From: Streptosporangiaceae bacterium
GTDB taxonomy: Bacteria; Actinomycetota; Actinomycetes; Streptosporangiales; Streptosporangiaceae
Assembly (NCBI GenBank): GCA_025934375.1
Contig: JAICYD010000044.1
Location: 1-49,454 of the forward strand
Length of the DNA: 49,454 nt
Direction: 5' to 3'
The first letter of the stretch is position 1; every line of letters starts with the position of its first letter. The position numbers were made by a program, and so were the translations under genes. Positions 25,495 through 35,023 of the stretch are shown one piece after another. The notes beneath the pieces are model-generated. The model did no database searches, had not been told where the DNA came from, and saw only the letters and a list, made by a program, of their open reading frames with translations.

Positions 25495-26694
25495 GTGGGG
25501 ACAGTGAGCGGGCCGGGCGGCCAGAGCCTCCCCGCGCGCGGGCAGTCATCGTATCGTTATGGGGTGCTACCTGGGCACGGCGTCCATGTCGGATGGCGCT
25601 GGTTTGTCGTAGTTGCCGGCGTCGCGGCGTTGTGCTGCTTGCCGGTGCTGGCCAGCGCGCTCCCGGCCAGCGTCCCCGGGCTCACGGCGGCCCAGCTTGA
25701 GGGCCGCGTCCTTGGCTCGCAACGGCTGGCGTTCTCCGGGTACGCCGAAAGCGAGGCCGCCTTCGGGCTTCCCCCGCTGCCCGCCTTCTCCAGCGTGACG
25801 CCGCTGCTGGACGGGGTGACCCGGATGCGGGTCTGGCAGGCCGCGCCGGACCGGTGGCGGGTGGACACGCTGTCGGATGCCGGCGAGGACGACACCTATC
25901 AGGCCGGCGCTAACACCTTCGCCTGGGACTCCGGCCAGCAGCTGCTCACCGCGATCTTCGGCCCGCAGGCCATCCGGCTGCCCCGGGCCGCTGACCTCAT
26001 GCCCGCGGCCCTGGCCGTGCGGATCATCAGCGAGGCCGGACCCGACGCGAAGACGCGCCTCTTGCCGCCCCGGCGGGTCGCCGGGCAAAGCGCGGCGGGG
26101 CTGGAGATCACGCCCGCCGCCCCGCAGTCCACGATCGCCCGGGCCGACATCTGGGCCTCCCCGACATCGGGACTGCCGCTGCTGGTTGAGGTCTTCGACC
26201 GCGGCGCGACCCAGCCGGCGCTGGAAACGCGGTTCCTCCAGGCGGGGCCCTGGACCCCCGACCCTGGCGTGCTGACACCACAGCGCGGTCCCGGCACGGG
26301 GTTCACGACCACCACGCCGAACGACTTCGCCGGCGTGCTGAAAAACCTTGACGACGAACTGCTTCCGGGCAGCCTCGCGGGTTTCGCCCGGCAGCCGTCA
26401 CCGGCCCCGCGGATCGGCGTGTACGGCAGCGGGCTGAGCGCGTTCGCGGTGCTCACCTTCACCCGCGAGACCGGCTGCCATCTGCTTCGCACCGCGCTCG
26501 ACGCGGGCGCGGCCCCGCTGGCCTACCCCGACGGCACCGGGGCGGTCGCCAGCGCGCCGCTGGTCAACCTGGTCCTCGTGCACCCGCGCCGTTCGCCCGA
26601 CACGTTCCTGCTGATCGGGCTGGTCAGCCGGGCCGCGCTGGAGCAGGCGGCCGCGGTGCTCGCCGCCCAGCCCGATCAGGACCTCGGCCATTGA
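25495..26694 (+). CDS. LolA/RseB-like extracytoplasmic protein of an ABC operon
   Basis: Up to 399 residues. A single membrane segment (about 32-55) is followed by a LolA-like beta-rich domain: RMRVWQAAPDRWRVDTLSDA, then DTYQAGANTFAWDSGQQLLT, characteristic of actinobacterial proteins annotated as sigma-E regulatory or outer-membrane lipoprotein-carrier-like. These usually precede an ABC ATPase/permease pair, as here. The start is ambiguous: GTG 25495, GTG 25504 or GTG 25564, the last just after TATCGTTAT and leading directly into the signal anchor. Its TGA overlaps the TTG of the ATPase gene. Confidence 0.75.
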   Translation: MGTVSGPGGQSLPARGQSSYRYGVLPGHGVHVGWRWFVVVAGVAALCCLPVLASALPASVPGLTAAQLEGRVLGSQRLAFSGYAESEAAFGLPPLPAFSSVTPLLDGVTRMRVWQAAPDRWRVDTLSDAGEDDTYQAGANTFAWDSGQQLLTAIFGPQAIRLPRAADLMPAALAVRIISEAGPDAKTRLLPPRRVAGQSAAGLEITPAAPQSTIARADIWASPTSGLPLLVEVFDRGATQPALETRFLQAGPWTPDPGVLTPQRGPGTGFTTTTPNDFAGVLKNLDDELLPGSLAGFARQPSPAPRIGVYGSGLSAFAVLTFTRETGCHLLRTALDAGAAPLAYPDGTGAVASAPLVNLVLVHPRRSPDTFLLIGLVSRAALEQAAAVLAAQPDQDLGH

Positions 26695-27632
26695 TCACGA
26701 CCCAGGACCTGACCAAGCGCTACGGCAAGGTCGAAGCCGTCCGTGAGGTCAGCCTCGACGTCCGCGAGGGTGACCGCTACGGCCTGCTCGGCCCGAACGG
26801 CAGCGGCAAGTCCACCCTCGTCCGCATGCTCCTGGGCCTGGTGTATGCCACCAGCGGGTCGATTTCCGTGCTCGGGGAGGCGGTGCCGCGGCACGTGGGG
26901 CGCGTCCTGCCGCAGATCGGGGCGCTGATCGAGGAGCCCGCGGCGTACCCGCACCTGTCCGGGCGTGCCAACCTGCGGCTGCTGGACGCGGCCGGGCCGA
27001 GTACCCCGCACGGGTCGCGGCGGACCCGGCGGCGCCGGGTCGATGACGCCCTTGAGCAGGTGGGCCTGGCCGGCATCGACCGCCGCCCGGTCCGCGCCTA
27101 CTCACTCGGCATGCGCCAGCGGCTCGGCCTGGCGGCCGCGCTCGTCCGCCGCCCGCGGCTGCTCATCCTCGACGAGCCGACCAACGGCCTGGACCCGCGT
27201 GGCATCCGGGACATCCGCGACCTGCTGATCAGCCTGAACGCCTCGGGGGTGACCGTTTTCTTGTCCAGCCACCTGCTCCCGGAGGTTTCCGCTCTGTGCA
27301 CCCGGGTCGGGGTACTCGACTCCGGCGCCCTGGTGCTGCAAGAGCAGCTCGCGTCCCTGCAAGCGCCCACTGGCCGGGTGCTGGTCTCCACCGATGATCC
27401 CGAACGGGCGGTGGCCGCTCTGGATGGCCTCGTCGAGCACCGGGACGGGGCGGACCTGGTGGTGCGGTTCCCCGACGCGGCGGCCCTGAACGCCCGCCTG
27501 GTGGCGGCCGGCGTGCCGGTCAGGTCGCTGCTGGTGCAGCGGCGCAGCCTGGAGGAGATCGTGCTTAATGTGACGGGCTCGGGCTCTGACCAGTTCGGCG
27601 CGCCGGCGACCCCGGACGCGAGCACGCCATGA
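26691..27632 (+). CDS. ABC transporter ATP-binding protein
   Basis: 313 residues. Walker A GPNGSGKST (34-42), signature YSLGMRQ (137-143), Walker B LLILDEP (157-163), and the H-loop in LSSHLLPE. The C-terminal extension (about 215-313) is typical of exporter ATPases paired with ABC-2 type permeases (drug or lipid export). It starts with TTG overlapping the upstream TGA, so translation is coupled; its own stop overlaps the permease ATG. Energises the permease encoded next. Confidence 0.92.
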   Translation: MITTQDLTKRYGKVEAVREVSLDVREGDRYGLLGPNGSGKSTLVRMLLGLVYATSGSISVLGEAVPRHVGRVLPQIGALIEEPAAYPHLSGRANLRLLDAAGPSTPHGSRRTRRRRVDDALEQVGLAGIDRRPVRAYSLGMRQRLGLAAALVRRPRLLILDEPTNGLDPRGIRDIRDLLISLNASGVTVFLSSHLLPEVSALCTRVGVLDSGALVLQEQLASLQAPTGRVLVSTDDPERAVAALDGLVEHRDGADLVVRFPDAAALNARLVAAGVPVRSLLVQRRSLEEIVLNVTGSGSDQFGAPATPDASTP

Positions 27633-28528
27633 TCGCGGTCGAGTTGCTCAAGCTGAGCCGGCGGGCGCGGACCTGGTTCTCGGTCGCGCTCATGTGCGCG
27701 TTGCCGCTGGTGGTCGCCATCTTCATCGCGGTCACGCACCTGGCCCCGCCCCCGGGGCAGGGCAGCGCCTTCCTGTCGGCGGTGCTTGACGATGGTCAGC
27801 TGTACCCGGCAGCGGCGCTGGCCCTCGTGCTACCGGTGTTCTTGCCGGTCGCGGTCGCGGTGGTGGCGGGCGACTCCATCGCGGGCGAGGCGTCGGCGGG
27901 CACGCTGCGCTACCTGCTGGCCCGGCCCGTCGGCCGGACCCGGCTGCTGGTGGCCAAGCTCGTCGCGGTGATCACGTTCACGCTGATCGCCGTCATCGCG
28001 GTCACGGTCACCTCCTACGCCACCGGCGTGCTGATCCTCGGGCCGTCCCGCGCGGCCGCCGTGGGCGCCCCGCCCGGCGGGCTCTCTGGTTCGATCACGC
28101 CCGGCGGGGGCGGCGCGCCCACGGCCGGGCTCCAGCCCGGCGCGGCCATCACGTCGCTGTCGGGAACGCCGCTGACCACCCTCCATCTGGCCGAACGCGT
28201 CCTGGGGGCCATGTCGTTCATCACGGTCTCGATGCTCGGCGTCGCCGCGATCGCGATCTTCTTGTCCACCCTCACCGACTCCGCCCTCGGCGCCGCGCTG
28301 GGAGCGCTGGCCACGCTGGTCGGCAGCGAGATCCTGGTCACCCTGAATGCCGCCAGCACGGTGCAGCCCTACCTGCCGACCCGGTACTGGCTGGCGTGGA
28401 TCGACTTCTTCCGGCAGCCGATCTTCTGGCGCAACATCGAGCGCGGCTTCGGCATCCAGGCGGTGTACGTGCTCGTCTTCCTCGGCGCGGCCTGGGCCAA
28501 CTTCGCCACCAGGGACATCACGACCTAA
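27629..28528 (+). CDS. ABC-2-type transporter permease
   Basis: 299 residues with about six membrane segments (roughly 17-35, 62-82, 108-132, 188-212, 222-244, 275-293). The loop after segment 2 has GDSIAGEASAGTLRYLLARP, the conserved cytoplasmic motif of ABC-2 permeases that contacts the ATPase. A Gly/Pro-rich extracytoplasmic loop separates segments 3 and 4. ATG 27629 overlaps the ATPase stop. With the LolA-like protein it forms a three-gene export operon; substrate unknown. Confidence 0.88.
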   Translation: MIAVELLKLSRRARTWFSVALMCALPLVVAIFIAVTHLAPPPGQGSAFLSAVLDDGQLYPAAALALVLPVFLPVAVAVVAGDSIAGEASAGTLRYLLARPVGRTRLLVAKLVAVITFTLIAVIAVTVTSYATGVLILGPSRAAAVGAPPGGLSGSITPGGGGAPTAGLQPGAAITSLSGTPLTTLHLAERVLGAMSFITVSMLGVAAIAIFLSTLTDSALGAALGALATLVGSEILVTLNAASTVQPYLPTRYWLAWIDFFRQPIFWRNIERGFGIQAVYVLVFLGAAWANFATRDITT

Positions 28529-28557
28529 GGCGTGATCGCCGCTGGGCAGGTTCGTTG

Positions 28558-29373
28558 CTAGGCGCCGCCGAGGGACTGCAGGGACGCGCAGCTGCCGGGC
28601 GCGGGGGCGCTGACGCCGCGGCCGGCCAGCGCGCGCAGCACCAGCCCGACGACCAGCGGCGCGGTCGGCAGCTGGCTGTGCTGGATGTCCGCCCCCCGGC
28701 AAACCGACTGCAGCGAGACGTTCACCGCGCCCGCCAGCCGGGCCGAGTCCGGCGGCTGCACCGTCTGATCGCCGGTGCTCCACAGCGACAGCCACGGCGG
28801 CCTCGCCTGCGCCGATTCCTGCAGCTGAGTGAGCAGGGCGCTGCCGGGCGCGAGCTGCTGGCAGGCGACCGGGCACTCCCCCGGGTCGTAGGCCGCGCCC
28901 ACGGCCGCGATGCGCGCGCCATGCAGCGGCGAGCCCAGCGTGATGATCTTGCCGACCCGGCCCCGGCCACCGTACTCGGCATCCCACAGCCACGCCACGA
29001 CCCCGCCCGCCGAGTAGCCGATCACCGTGACCGGCCCGGACCCCGCGCCGATCGCCTGGTTCACGAACCCGTCAAGCACCCGGGCCTGCACCCTCAGATC
29101 GCCGGTGCCGTCACCCGCCAGCGGCACCACGATCGCGGTCCGGCCGGTGCCCCGGATCCGCGCGGCCAGCTGATCCAGCGATGAAGTCGACCCGCCGTAC
29201 CCGGGAACCAGCAGCACCGCACCCGGCGCGCCGGCCACCGGTTCCGGCTGGCCCCGCGAGGCCAGCAAGCCCGCGAGGACCCCGGCCGCGGCCAGCAATA
29301 GCCCGGCTCCGCCGAGCAGGATCCGGCGCCGCGGGCTGAGGCCGGTCCACCAGCGGAAGGGGGTGCGCATCAT
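28558..29373 (-). CDS. Membrane-anchored lipase/esterase
   Basis: 271 residues. An N-terminal signal anchor (about 17-38) is followed by an alpha/beta hydrolase domain with nucleophile S121 in GYSAGG, D202 in WSTGDQTV and H232 in DIQHSQL as the likely triad; VPGYGG (56-61) gives the oxyanion strand. It resembles actinobacterial secreted triacylglycerol lipase-like proteins. Extra cysteines suggest disulphides outside the cell. The start lies 18 nt after the stop of the secreted paralogue A, so it ends the A'-B-A operon and faces the ABC operon convergently. Confidence 0.85.
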   Translation of the reverse strand: MMRTPFRWWTGLSPRRRILLGGAGLLLAAAGVLAGLLASRGQPEPVAGAPGAVLLVPGYGGSTSSLDQLAARIRGTGRTAIVVPLAGDGTGDLRVQARVLDGFVNQAIGAGSGPVTVIGYSAGGVVAWLWDAEYGGRGRVGKIITLGSPLHGARIAAVGAAYDPGECPVACQQLAPGSALLTQLQESAQARPPWLSLWSTGDQTVQPPDSARLAGAVNVSLQSVCRGADIQHSQLPTAPLVVGLVLRALAGRGVSAPAPGSCASLQSLGGA

Positions 29374-29391
29374 CCCATGATGCTCGTTTCG

Positions 29392-30840
29392 TCAGCATCC
29401 GGGGATGCCGAAAAGGGCGATCCGGGTGGCCCACTTGCCGTTGTTGGCGAAGTCGAAGTACTCCTGGGCGGTGACGGCGCATACCTGGCTGGGGCTGCGC
29501 GGGTCGACCGACACCGAGGAATACTCGCCGTACTGGGCGTCGTTGGTGATGCCGCCCGCGATCAGGGTGGTGTCCTTGCCGATGACGGGGGGCGGCGGGC
29601 CGGTGGCGCCGATGGTCACCGCCGCGATGGCGGGGCTGACGGGCATCCCGCCGCCCGGGTCGGTGAAGGCCCAGTTGAGGTAGATGGTCCGGGACGCGCC
29701 GTTCACGCCGACCGCGAGGGAGGGGTTGAAGTCGTCGCTGGTCGCGTTGTGGTAGACGATCTCGGTGGCGACGGTGTTATTGGCGGGGTTGATGGCCCCG
29801 TACCGGACCGAGGGATGGATCCCGGAGCCTGTCTCGTGAGTGAACCAGATGCGGCTGCCGTCGAAAACGGGAGATGAGGTTATCCGGGTCGAGAGGTCGG
29901 GGCTGGCGGCGTGCAGGCTGATACGGTTCGATGTTCCGGGCTGGATGGCGTCGCGGGGCGGCGGCACGACTGACTGCCCGCTGGCGATGGTGGCCTGGAA
30001 GGCAAAGCTCGTGCCGTTGTCGGCCATGCGGTAGAGCTCGTAGCCGGTGCCGGGGACGCTGGCGACGTAGTAGCCGTTCTCTGTGGTGATCATGGGGTTC
30101 CCGGCGCTGGAGGCCGGCGCCGCGTAGTGCCTGGTGGGGAAGACCTGGAAGCTAGCCGAGCAGCCCCGGCTGTAGGCGCAGGACTTGGGGTAGGAAAAGG
30201 CCACGAAGGAACTGAAGGCTCCGTTCCTGTCGAAGAGTGTCGCGCCGAACAGGAGGAGGGCAGGGTCCTGCCCGATGGCCGGCTCGTCGATGAAGGACCC
30301 GTCCGCGATGAGCGGGGGCGTGTCCGAGACCGGCGCTCGCAGCGTGTACTTGAACCACTCGTCGCTGCACGCGTCGCTGGTTGAATTGTGCGCCAGCTTG
30401 ACGAAGTCAACGAAAGGCTCGTGTGGGAGACTAGGCGGCGGCGGCGGTTGCTGGGCGGCCACCATGACCGTGAACTTGCCGCTGGCGTTGTCGTAGATCA
30501 CCCGCGGCGCGGTAAGCACATCCTCGCCCGGCTGGTTGTCGAAGAAGTCATTCAGGTCGATGATGGCGCAGGCCGCGCCGCCGTTCCGGTTGTAGACCTG
30601 CATCCGCCCCCTGACAACCTCGACGATCTGGGTCGGGCTCATCGCGACGCTCGGGTCCGGGGGTGAATCGATGTCTCGTGACGCCAGGCCGGGGAAGTTC
30701 GCGCTGACCGGCGACGGAGGCGCTGTGGACGCGGAAGCCGCAGTGGCGGCCAGGACGCAGGCCAGCAGGCAGACGCACGCCGCCAGCCGCGTTGGCACAG
30801 CGATGAGCTTCACCAGGTGCTCCCGGAATCTCGTGGTCAT
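29392..30840 (-). CDS. Secreted protein A of the A'-B-A cluster
   Basis: 482 residues with a Sec signal (about 10-37, ending ATAASAS). The mature part is rich in Asn, Ser, Pro and aromatic residues and ends NGKWATRIALFGIPGC. It shares with A' (35024-36670) a full-length alignment including SPTQIVE, IYDN.SGKFTV, GSFID.P.IGQD, DFNPS.AVG.NG.SRTI and QVCAVTAQEYFD. The periodic beta-like segments suggest a propeller, but no active site is recognised. ATG 30840 comes 9 nt after the B stop with GTGAGG upstream. Function unknown. Confidence 0.85.
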   Translation of the reverse strand: MTTRFREHLVKLIAVPTRLAACVCLLACVLAATAASASTAPPSPVSANFPGLASRDIDSPPDPSVAMSPTQIVEVVRGRMQVYNRNGGAACAIIDLNDFFDNQPGEDVLTAPRVIYDNASGKFTVMVAAQQPPPPPSLPHEPFVDFVKLAHNSTSDACSDEWFKYTLRAPVSDTPPLIADGSFIDEPAIGQDPALLLFGATLFDRNGAFSSFVAFSYPKSCAYSRGCSASFQVFPTRHYAAPASSAGNPMITTENGYYVASVPGTGYELYRMADNGTSFAFQATIASGQSVVPPPRDAIQPGTSNRISLHAASPDLSTRITSSPVFDGSRIWFTHETGSGIHPSVRYGAINPANNTVATEIVYHNATSDDFNPSLAVGVNGASRTIYLNWAFTDPGGGMPVSPAIAAVTIGATGPPPPVIGKDTTLIAGGITNDAQYGEYSSVSVDPRSPSQVCAVTAQEYFDFANNGKWATRIALFGIPGC

Positions 30841-30851
30841 CAGATGCTGCC

Positions 30852-33800
30852 TCACTTGAGCCCGTTGGCTGCGAACGGGCTGCGGTCGGTGCCCACCCCG
30901 ACGGTGGTGGTCTCGATCGCGCCGGCCGGGTTGCCGGTGATCGCCTTGGACTCCTCGACGCAGGCGGGGTTGGCGGGGTCGTCGGAAGTGCAGCCGGCCT
31001 GCAGCGGGTCGGTGACCGTCACCTGGTACTGGCGCTGGGGCGCCGGCGTGAAGTACAGCGGCTGGGCGTCCTTGGCCACGCACCCGGTGGCCGGGTCGGT
31101 CTGGAACGCCAGGCCGCCGATCTTCTGGTAGCTCCCGGCGGGAGTGATGGTGGTGTCCCGGGCCCACACCGTCACCGGATGCCCGGCCGGGTCGCAGTTG
31201 AATACCCGCAGCACCCCGACGCCGGACTCCGCAGGCGGCGGCTGGGTGATCCCGCCGCCGGGGGGCGGCGCGGACGGGTCGAACCAGTCCAGGTCGACCC
31301 CGAACGTCTGGCTGCCGGTGACCAGGTACTTGTGGTTCTGGTCGTCGTACAGCGCGTGGTACCCGCCCCCGGCCAGGCCGAAGCCGGGCCGGGCGGGGCC
31401 GGTGGCGGCGTTGTCGGCGAAGCTGCTGTCGCCGATGACGTGCCACTCATAGGACGGGTAGTCCAGCAGGGTCACGTCCACGCCGAAGGTCTGGCCGCCG
31501 TAGGCCAGGTACTGGCCGGTCCCGTTGCCGTGGCTGTCGCATGTCTCGATCGCCAGGGCCTGGCCGGTCAGCAGCTGGTCGCCGCTGCCCCGGCCGCGGA
31601 AGATCCAGCAGCTGCCCCCGCTGTCCCAGTCCAGGTTCACCCCCCAGGTCTGGTCCCGGTTAACCAGCTCCTGGTTACTGGTGCGGGCGATGTTGGCCAG
31701 GTCATCGGCCGGGGCCCCGTTGACGGCCGGGAGCAGGGGGCTGGCCGAGAAGTTGTTCCACTGCTCGGCCGACAGCGGGACCGACTGCGGGAACTTGGCC
31801 GGGTCCGGCCGGACGGTGCACCGCTCGCCGCTGATGCCGGGAAGGGCGCCGCCCACCGTGACCACGGGCGTGGCGAGGACCCGGTAGCACTCAGCGTCCG
31901 GCCCGGCGTCGACGTCGGTGTAGCTGTATTCATCGGCCCCGATGATGCCGGCCGGGTTATCGGATTGCGTCGTGTAGATGTCCGCCCACCCGTTGTCGCC
32001 GTCCCCGGTGACCCGCTTTTGCAGCACGAACTGGTACTCGTTGGTGGACTGGTCATTCCAGCTGATGGTCACGGAACTCGCGGTGGCTATCGGCGGGCTG
32101 AGCTCCGGGGCGGCCGGCGTGCCGCCGGTCGACCCGGCGATCGCCGGGCTGGTGCCCGCGGCGATCGCCTGCCCGGTGTCGCGGGTGGTGTTGTCCGAGC
32201 CGGCCAGCAGCACCGTGTCGCCGGTGCCGTGCACGGCGATCCCGTAGCCGGCGTTGCCCAAGGCGATCGCCGGGTGGGTGTTAGGGGCCATGCCGATCCC
32301 GCCGCCGACCAGGGAGACAGGGCCATCGGGGACCAGCCACCCGTTGCCGGTGGCCTTCTTGTACACCAGGCCGTCGGTGGCCGCCTGGAACACGACCACA
32401 TACTGCCCGGTGGTGGGCAGCGCGGTGATCGCCACGCCGCTGCCCGGCGTGAGCAGGTACGGGTAGGTCACGTGGTTCCCGAACGCGTCCACTGTCTGCA
32501 GGTGGCCGTCGCTGCCGTGGAACGCGATCTCCCAGGCACTGCCGATGCCGGGGCCCAGGCCCGCCGCGATCGCCGGGCTCGTCGCCGGCGCCAGCGACAC
32601 CCCGCCGCCCACCAGGCGCCCGCTGCTGGACCCGACGCCGATCTCGAACTGCTGCACCCACAGCTTGCCGGACGACGCGTCGGCGAACGCCTCCTCGAAC
32701 ACCCCGTCCGACCCCGTCGAGGTGATCGACGGGCTCGTCCCGGCCAGCACCCGCCCCGGGGTGCCCGTCAGGACACCGGTGGCGTTAGTGCCGGTGGAGT
32801 AGGTGTAATCCTGGCCGGACGGGCCCGGCACGTCAGCCATCCACGGGCCCGTCCGCGGGCCGGTCAGCTCAGCCGCGACCGACGGGCTGGCCCCCGCCGG
32901 CACGGACGGCCCCACGGCCACGCCGTTGCCCCCGGCGTCGCCGATCCACAGGGAGCCATTCGACCCCGTGAACGCCGACACCCAGGCGTTGCCGGGCCGC
33001 CCCGCGATGGCCGGGCTGGTCCCCGCCGCCACCACTGAGGACGTCGGCTTCACGGTGCCGTCCGGCTTGACGTACCCCAGGTGCCCGTCCGTCCCCTGGT
33101 AAGCGACGTCATAGCCCTGGTCCGGGTTCGAGGTCGGGAGGCTCGACCCGGTCGGCAGCGTCCAGTTCTGCGCGGTGGTGCCATTGCACGTCCACACTTG
33201 CAGCGGGGTACCGTCGGCGGTACTACTGCCGGCGTCCAGGCACAGTCCCGTGTACGCGTTGAACAACTGCGAGCCCTGCACCTGCCACAGCTGCGTCCGG
33301 TCCAGGCTCTTGCAGATCCACAACTGCACCCGGGTCCCGGCCGCGCCCGCCGGGCCGCCGCTGGTGGTGCCCGCCGTCAGGCACTTGCCCTGCGCCATGA
33401 CCGCCCCGTAGCTCTGCGGCGTCCACGCCTGCCCGGCCGACCCGTTGCACGTCTTAAGCACGACCTGGGCGCCGTTACCGCCGCCGCCGTCATCGACGCA
33501 CTTGCCGCCCGGGCCGGTGATGCCGCCGAGGCCCACGGTGGGCGCGTCGGCGGTGAAGGCGGTGAGCCGGCTGGCAGCGCTGTCGTACATGCCGCCGGCG
33601 GCGCAAGTGCCGTCGGCGGGGCAGGAGATGGCCTGGACGCCGGCCAGGCCGTTCGCGTTGAGCTGGCTGAGGGCCGGGATGGCCTGGGCGGCGCCCCACG
33701 TGCCGTTGGCTTCGGTGACGAGGAATGCCTGGGCGTGCCCGGCGGCGTCGGCATAAGTACCGCCGGCGCCGCAGTTGCCGGGGGTGGAGCAGGAGATCGT

Positions 33801-34994
33801 GGTCAGGTTGGAGTTCGCGCCGGCCTGCAGGGCGAGCATGCCGGGCACCGGCTTGGCGGTGCCCCAGGCGCCGCCGGACTGGGTGACCGTGAACGGCTGG
33901 TTGTGGCCGGTGCCGTCGAAGTACCACCCGGCCTCGGCGCAGCCCCCGGCCGCCGGGCAGGCCACCGACGTGACGCCGGCGCTGCCGCTAACGTTCAGGG
34001 CCGCGGTGCCGGGCACCTCCTGCGCGGTGCCCAGGACCCCGCCCGCCAGGCTGACGGTGAACGCCTGCTGGCGGAACGCCGCGTCGGAGTAGGACCCGCC
34101 CGCGACGCAGTTGCCCGCCGTCGCGCACGCGACCGAGCTGAACGGCGCGTACCCGCCCTTGTTCAGGTCCACCATCCCCGGTACCGGCTGGGCGGCCGCC
34201 CACGTGCCGCCGGCCGAGGTGACCAGGTAGGGCTGGGTGTTCCCGGCGGCGTCGGTGTAATGCCCGACCGCCGCGCAGCTGCCCGCCACTGCGCACGATA
34301 CCGACACCGCGTCGCTCTCCCCGCCGGCGTTGAGCGCGGCGGTGCCGGGGATCTCCTGCGCTGTCCCCCAGGCGCCGCCGGCCCGGTTCACCGCGAACGC
34401 CTGCTGGATCCCATTGGCGTCGGTGTAGTAGCCGGTGGCCCCGCAGCTCTGCGCGTCCGGGCAGGACATCGACTGTACCTCGGCTACCCCGCCGGCGTTC
34501 AGGGCCGCGGTGCCGGGCACTTCCTGGGCGGTGCCCCAGGTGCCGTTCGCCTCCGTCACTACGAACGCCTGGCTGCTGGAGCCAGCGTCCTCGTAGGTGC
34601 CGCCCGCGGTGCAGTTGCCCGCCGTCGCGCACGAGACGGACTGCACCATCGCGGCGTTGCCGACGTTCAGCGCGGCCAGGCCCGGAACCGGCAGCGCGCT
34701 GCCCCACGCCCCGTTGCTCTCGTTGACCACGAACGCCTGCAGGTGATGGGACGTGTCGTCGTACAGGCCGCCGGCGGCGCAATTGCCCGCCGACGCGCAC
34801 GACATGGACAAGATCTCCGAGGTGTCGCCGCCGGTGAGCGCGGCCATCCCCGGCACCTGCTGCGCGGGCCCCCACAAGACCGGCGCCGCGGACGCCCGCG
34901 CCGGCCCGCCCGCCGACATGAGGGTCAAGCTGGTCGCCGCCAGCACCACCGTGAGCGCCGCCAACCCCAGGCGCCGCAGCCTCTTAGTGAACAT
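30852..34994 (-). CDS. Giant secreted mosaic lectin-like protein B
   Basis: 1380 residues; ATG 34994 follows GAAGGAG with 5-nt spacing. Signal peptide 1-36. Residues about 41-489: eight tandem repeats of about 56 residues, each with W-G-x-A-x-x-V-P-G-x-x-A-L-N, a Cys pair (S-C-x5-C) and a final Q-A-F-x-V-T. Residues about 490-612: ricin-type (beta-trefoil) domain with three GKC/QxW-like units such as GKCVDD and LQVWTCNG. About 615-955: second repeat region with recurring GTSPAIAG and GSDGHLQ strings. About 957-1060: fibronectin III-like. About 1060-1380: novel C-terminus with three QT(W/F)GV(N/D) strings. It probably binds glycans or matrix at the cell surface; no catalytic motif is seen. Confidence 0.88.
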   Translation of the reverse strand: MFTKRLRRLGLAALTVVLAATSLTLMSAGGPARASAAPVLWGPAQQVPGMAALTGGDTSEILSMSCASAGNCAAGGLYDDTSHHLQAFVVNESNGAWGSALPVPGLAALNVGNAAMVQSVSCATAGNCTAGGTYEDAGSSSQAFVVTEANGTWGTAQEVPGTAALNAGGVAEVQSMSCPDAQSCGATGYYTDANGIQQAFAVNRAGGAWGTAQEIPGTAALNAGGESDAVSVSCAVAGSCAAVGHYTDAAGNTQPYLVTSAGGTWAAAQPVPGMVDLNKGGYAPFSSVACATAGNCVAGGSYSDAAFRQQAFTVSLAGGVLGTAQEVPGTAALNVSGSAGVTSVACPAAGGCAEAGWYFDGTGHNQPFTVTQSGGAWGTAKPVPGMLALQAGANSNLTTISCSTPGNCGAGGTYADAAGHAQAFLVTEANGTWGAAQAIPALSQLNANGLAGVQAISCPADGTCAAGGMYDSAASRLTAFTADAPTVGLGGITGPGGKCVDDGGGGNGAQVVLKTCNGSAGQAWTPQSYGAVMAQGKCLTAGTTSGGPAGAAGTRVQLWICKSLDRTQLWQVQGSQLFNAYTGLCLDAGSSTADGTPLQVWTCNGTTAQNWTLPTGSSLPTSNPDQGYDVAYQGTDGHLGYVKPDGTVKPTSSVVAAGTSPAIAGRPGNAWVSAFTGSNGSLWIGDAGGNGVAVGPSVPAGASPSVAAELTGPRTGPWMADVPGPSGQDYTYSTGTNATGVLTGTPGRVLAGTSPSITSTGSDGVFEEAFADASSGKLWVQQFEIGVGSSSGRLVGGGVSLAPATSPAIAAGLGPGIGSAWEIAFHGSDGHLQTVDAFGNHVTYPYLLTPGSGVAITALPTTGQYVVVFQAATDGLVYKKATGNGWLVPDGPVSLVGGGIGMAPNTHPAIALGNAGYGIAVHGTGDTVLLAGSDNTTRDTGQAIAAGTSPAIAGSTGGTPAAPELSPPIATASSVTISWNDQSTNEYQFVLQKRVTGDGDNGWADIYTTQSDNPAGIIGADEYSYTDVDAGPDAECYRVLATPVVTVGGALPGISGERCTVRPDPAKFPQSVPLSAEQWNNFSASPLLPAVNGAPADDLANIARTSNQELVNRDQTWGVNLDWDSGGSCWIFRGRGSGDQLLTGQALAIETCDSHGNGTGQYLAYGGQTFGVDVTLLDYPSYEWHVIGDSSFADNAATGPARPGFGLAGGGYHALYDDQNHKYLVTGSQTFGVDLDWFDPSAPPPGGGITQPPPAESGVGVLRVFNCDPAGHPVTVWARDTTITPAGSYQKIGGLAFQTDPATGCVAKDAQPLYFTPAPQRQYQVTVTDPLQAGCTSDDPANPACVEESKAITGNPAGAIETTTVGVGTDRSPFAANGLK

Positions 34995-35023
34995 GCCTGC
35001 TCCTTCTGACGGTGTGGAGATTG

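Noticed and set aside
31179..35009. Long open frames of over 600 codons on the plus strand opposite the B gene
   Set aside because: They are antisense to a protein with clear signal peptide, repeats and domains; their translations are Arg/Gly/Pro-rich and match nothing. High GC leaves few stops.
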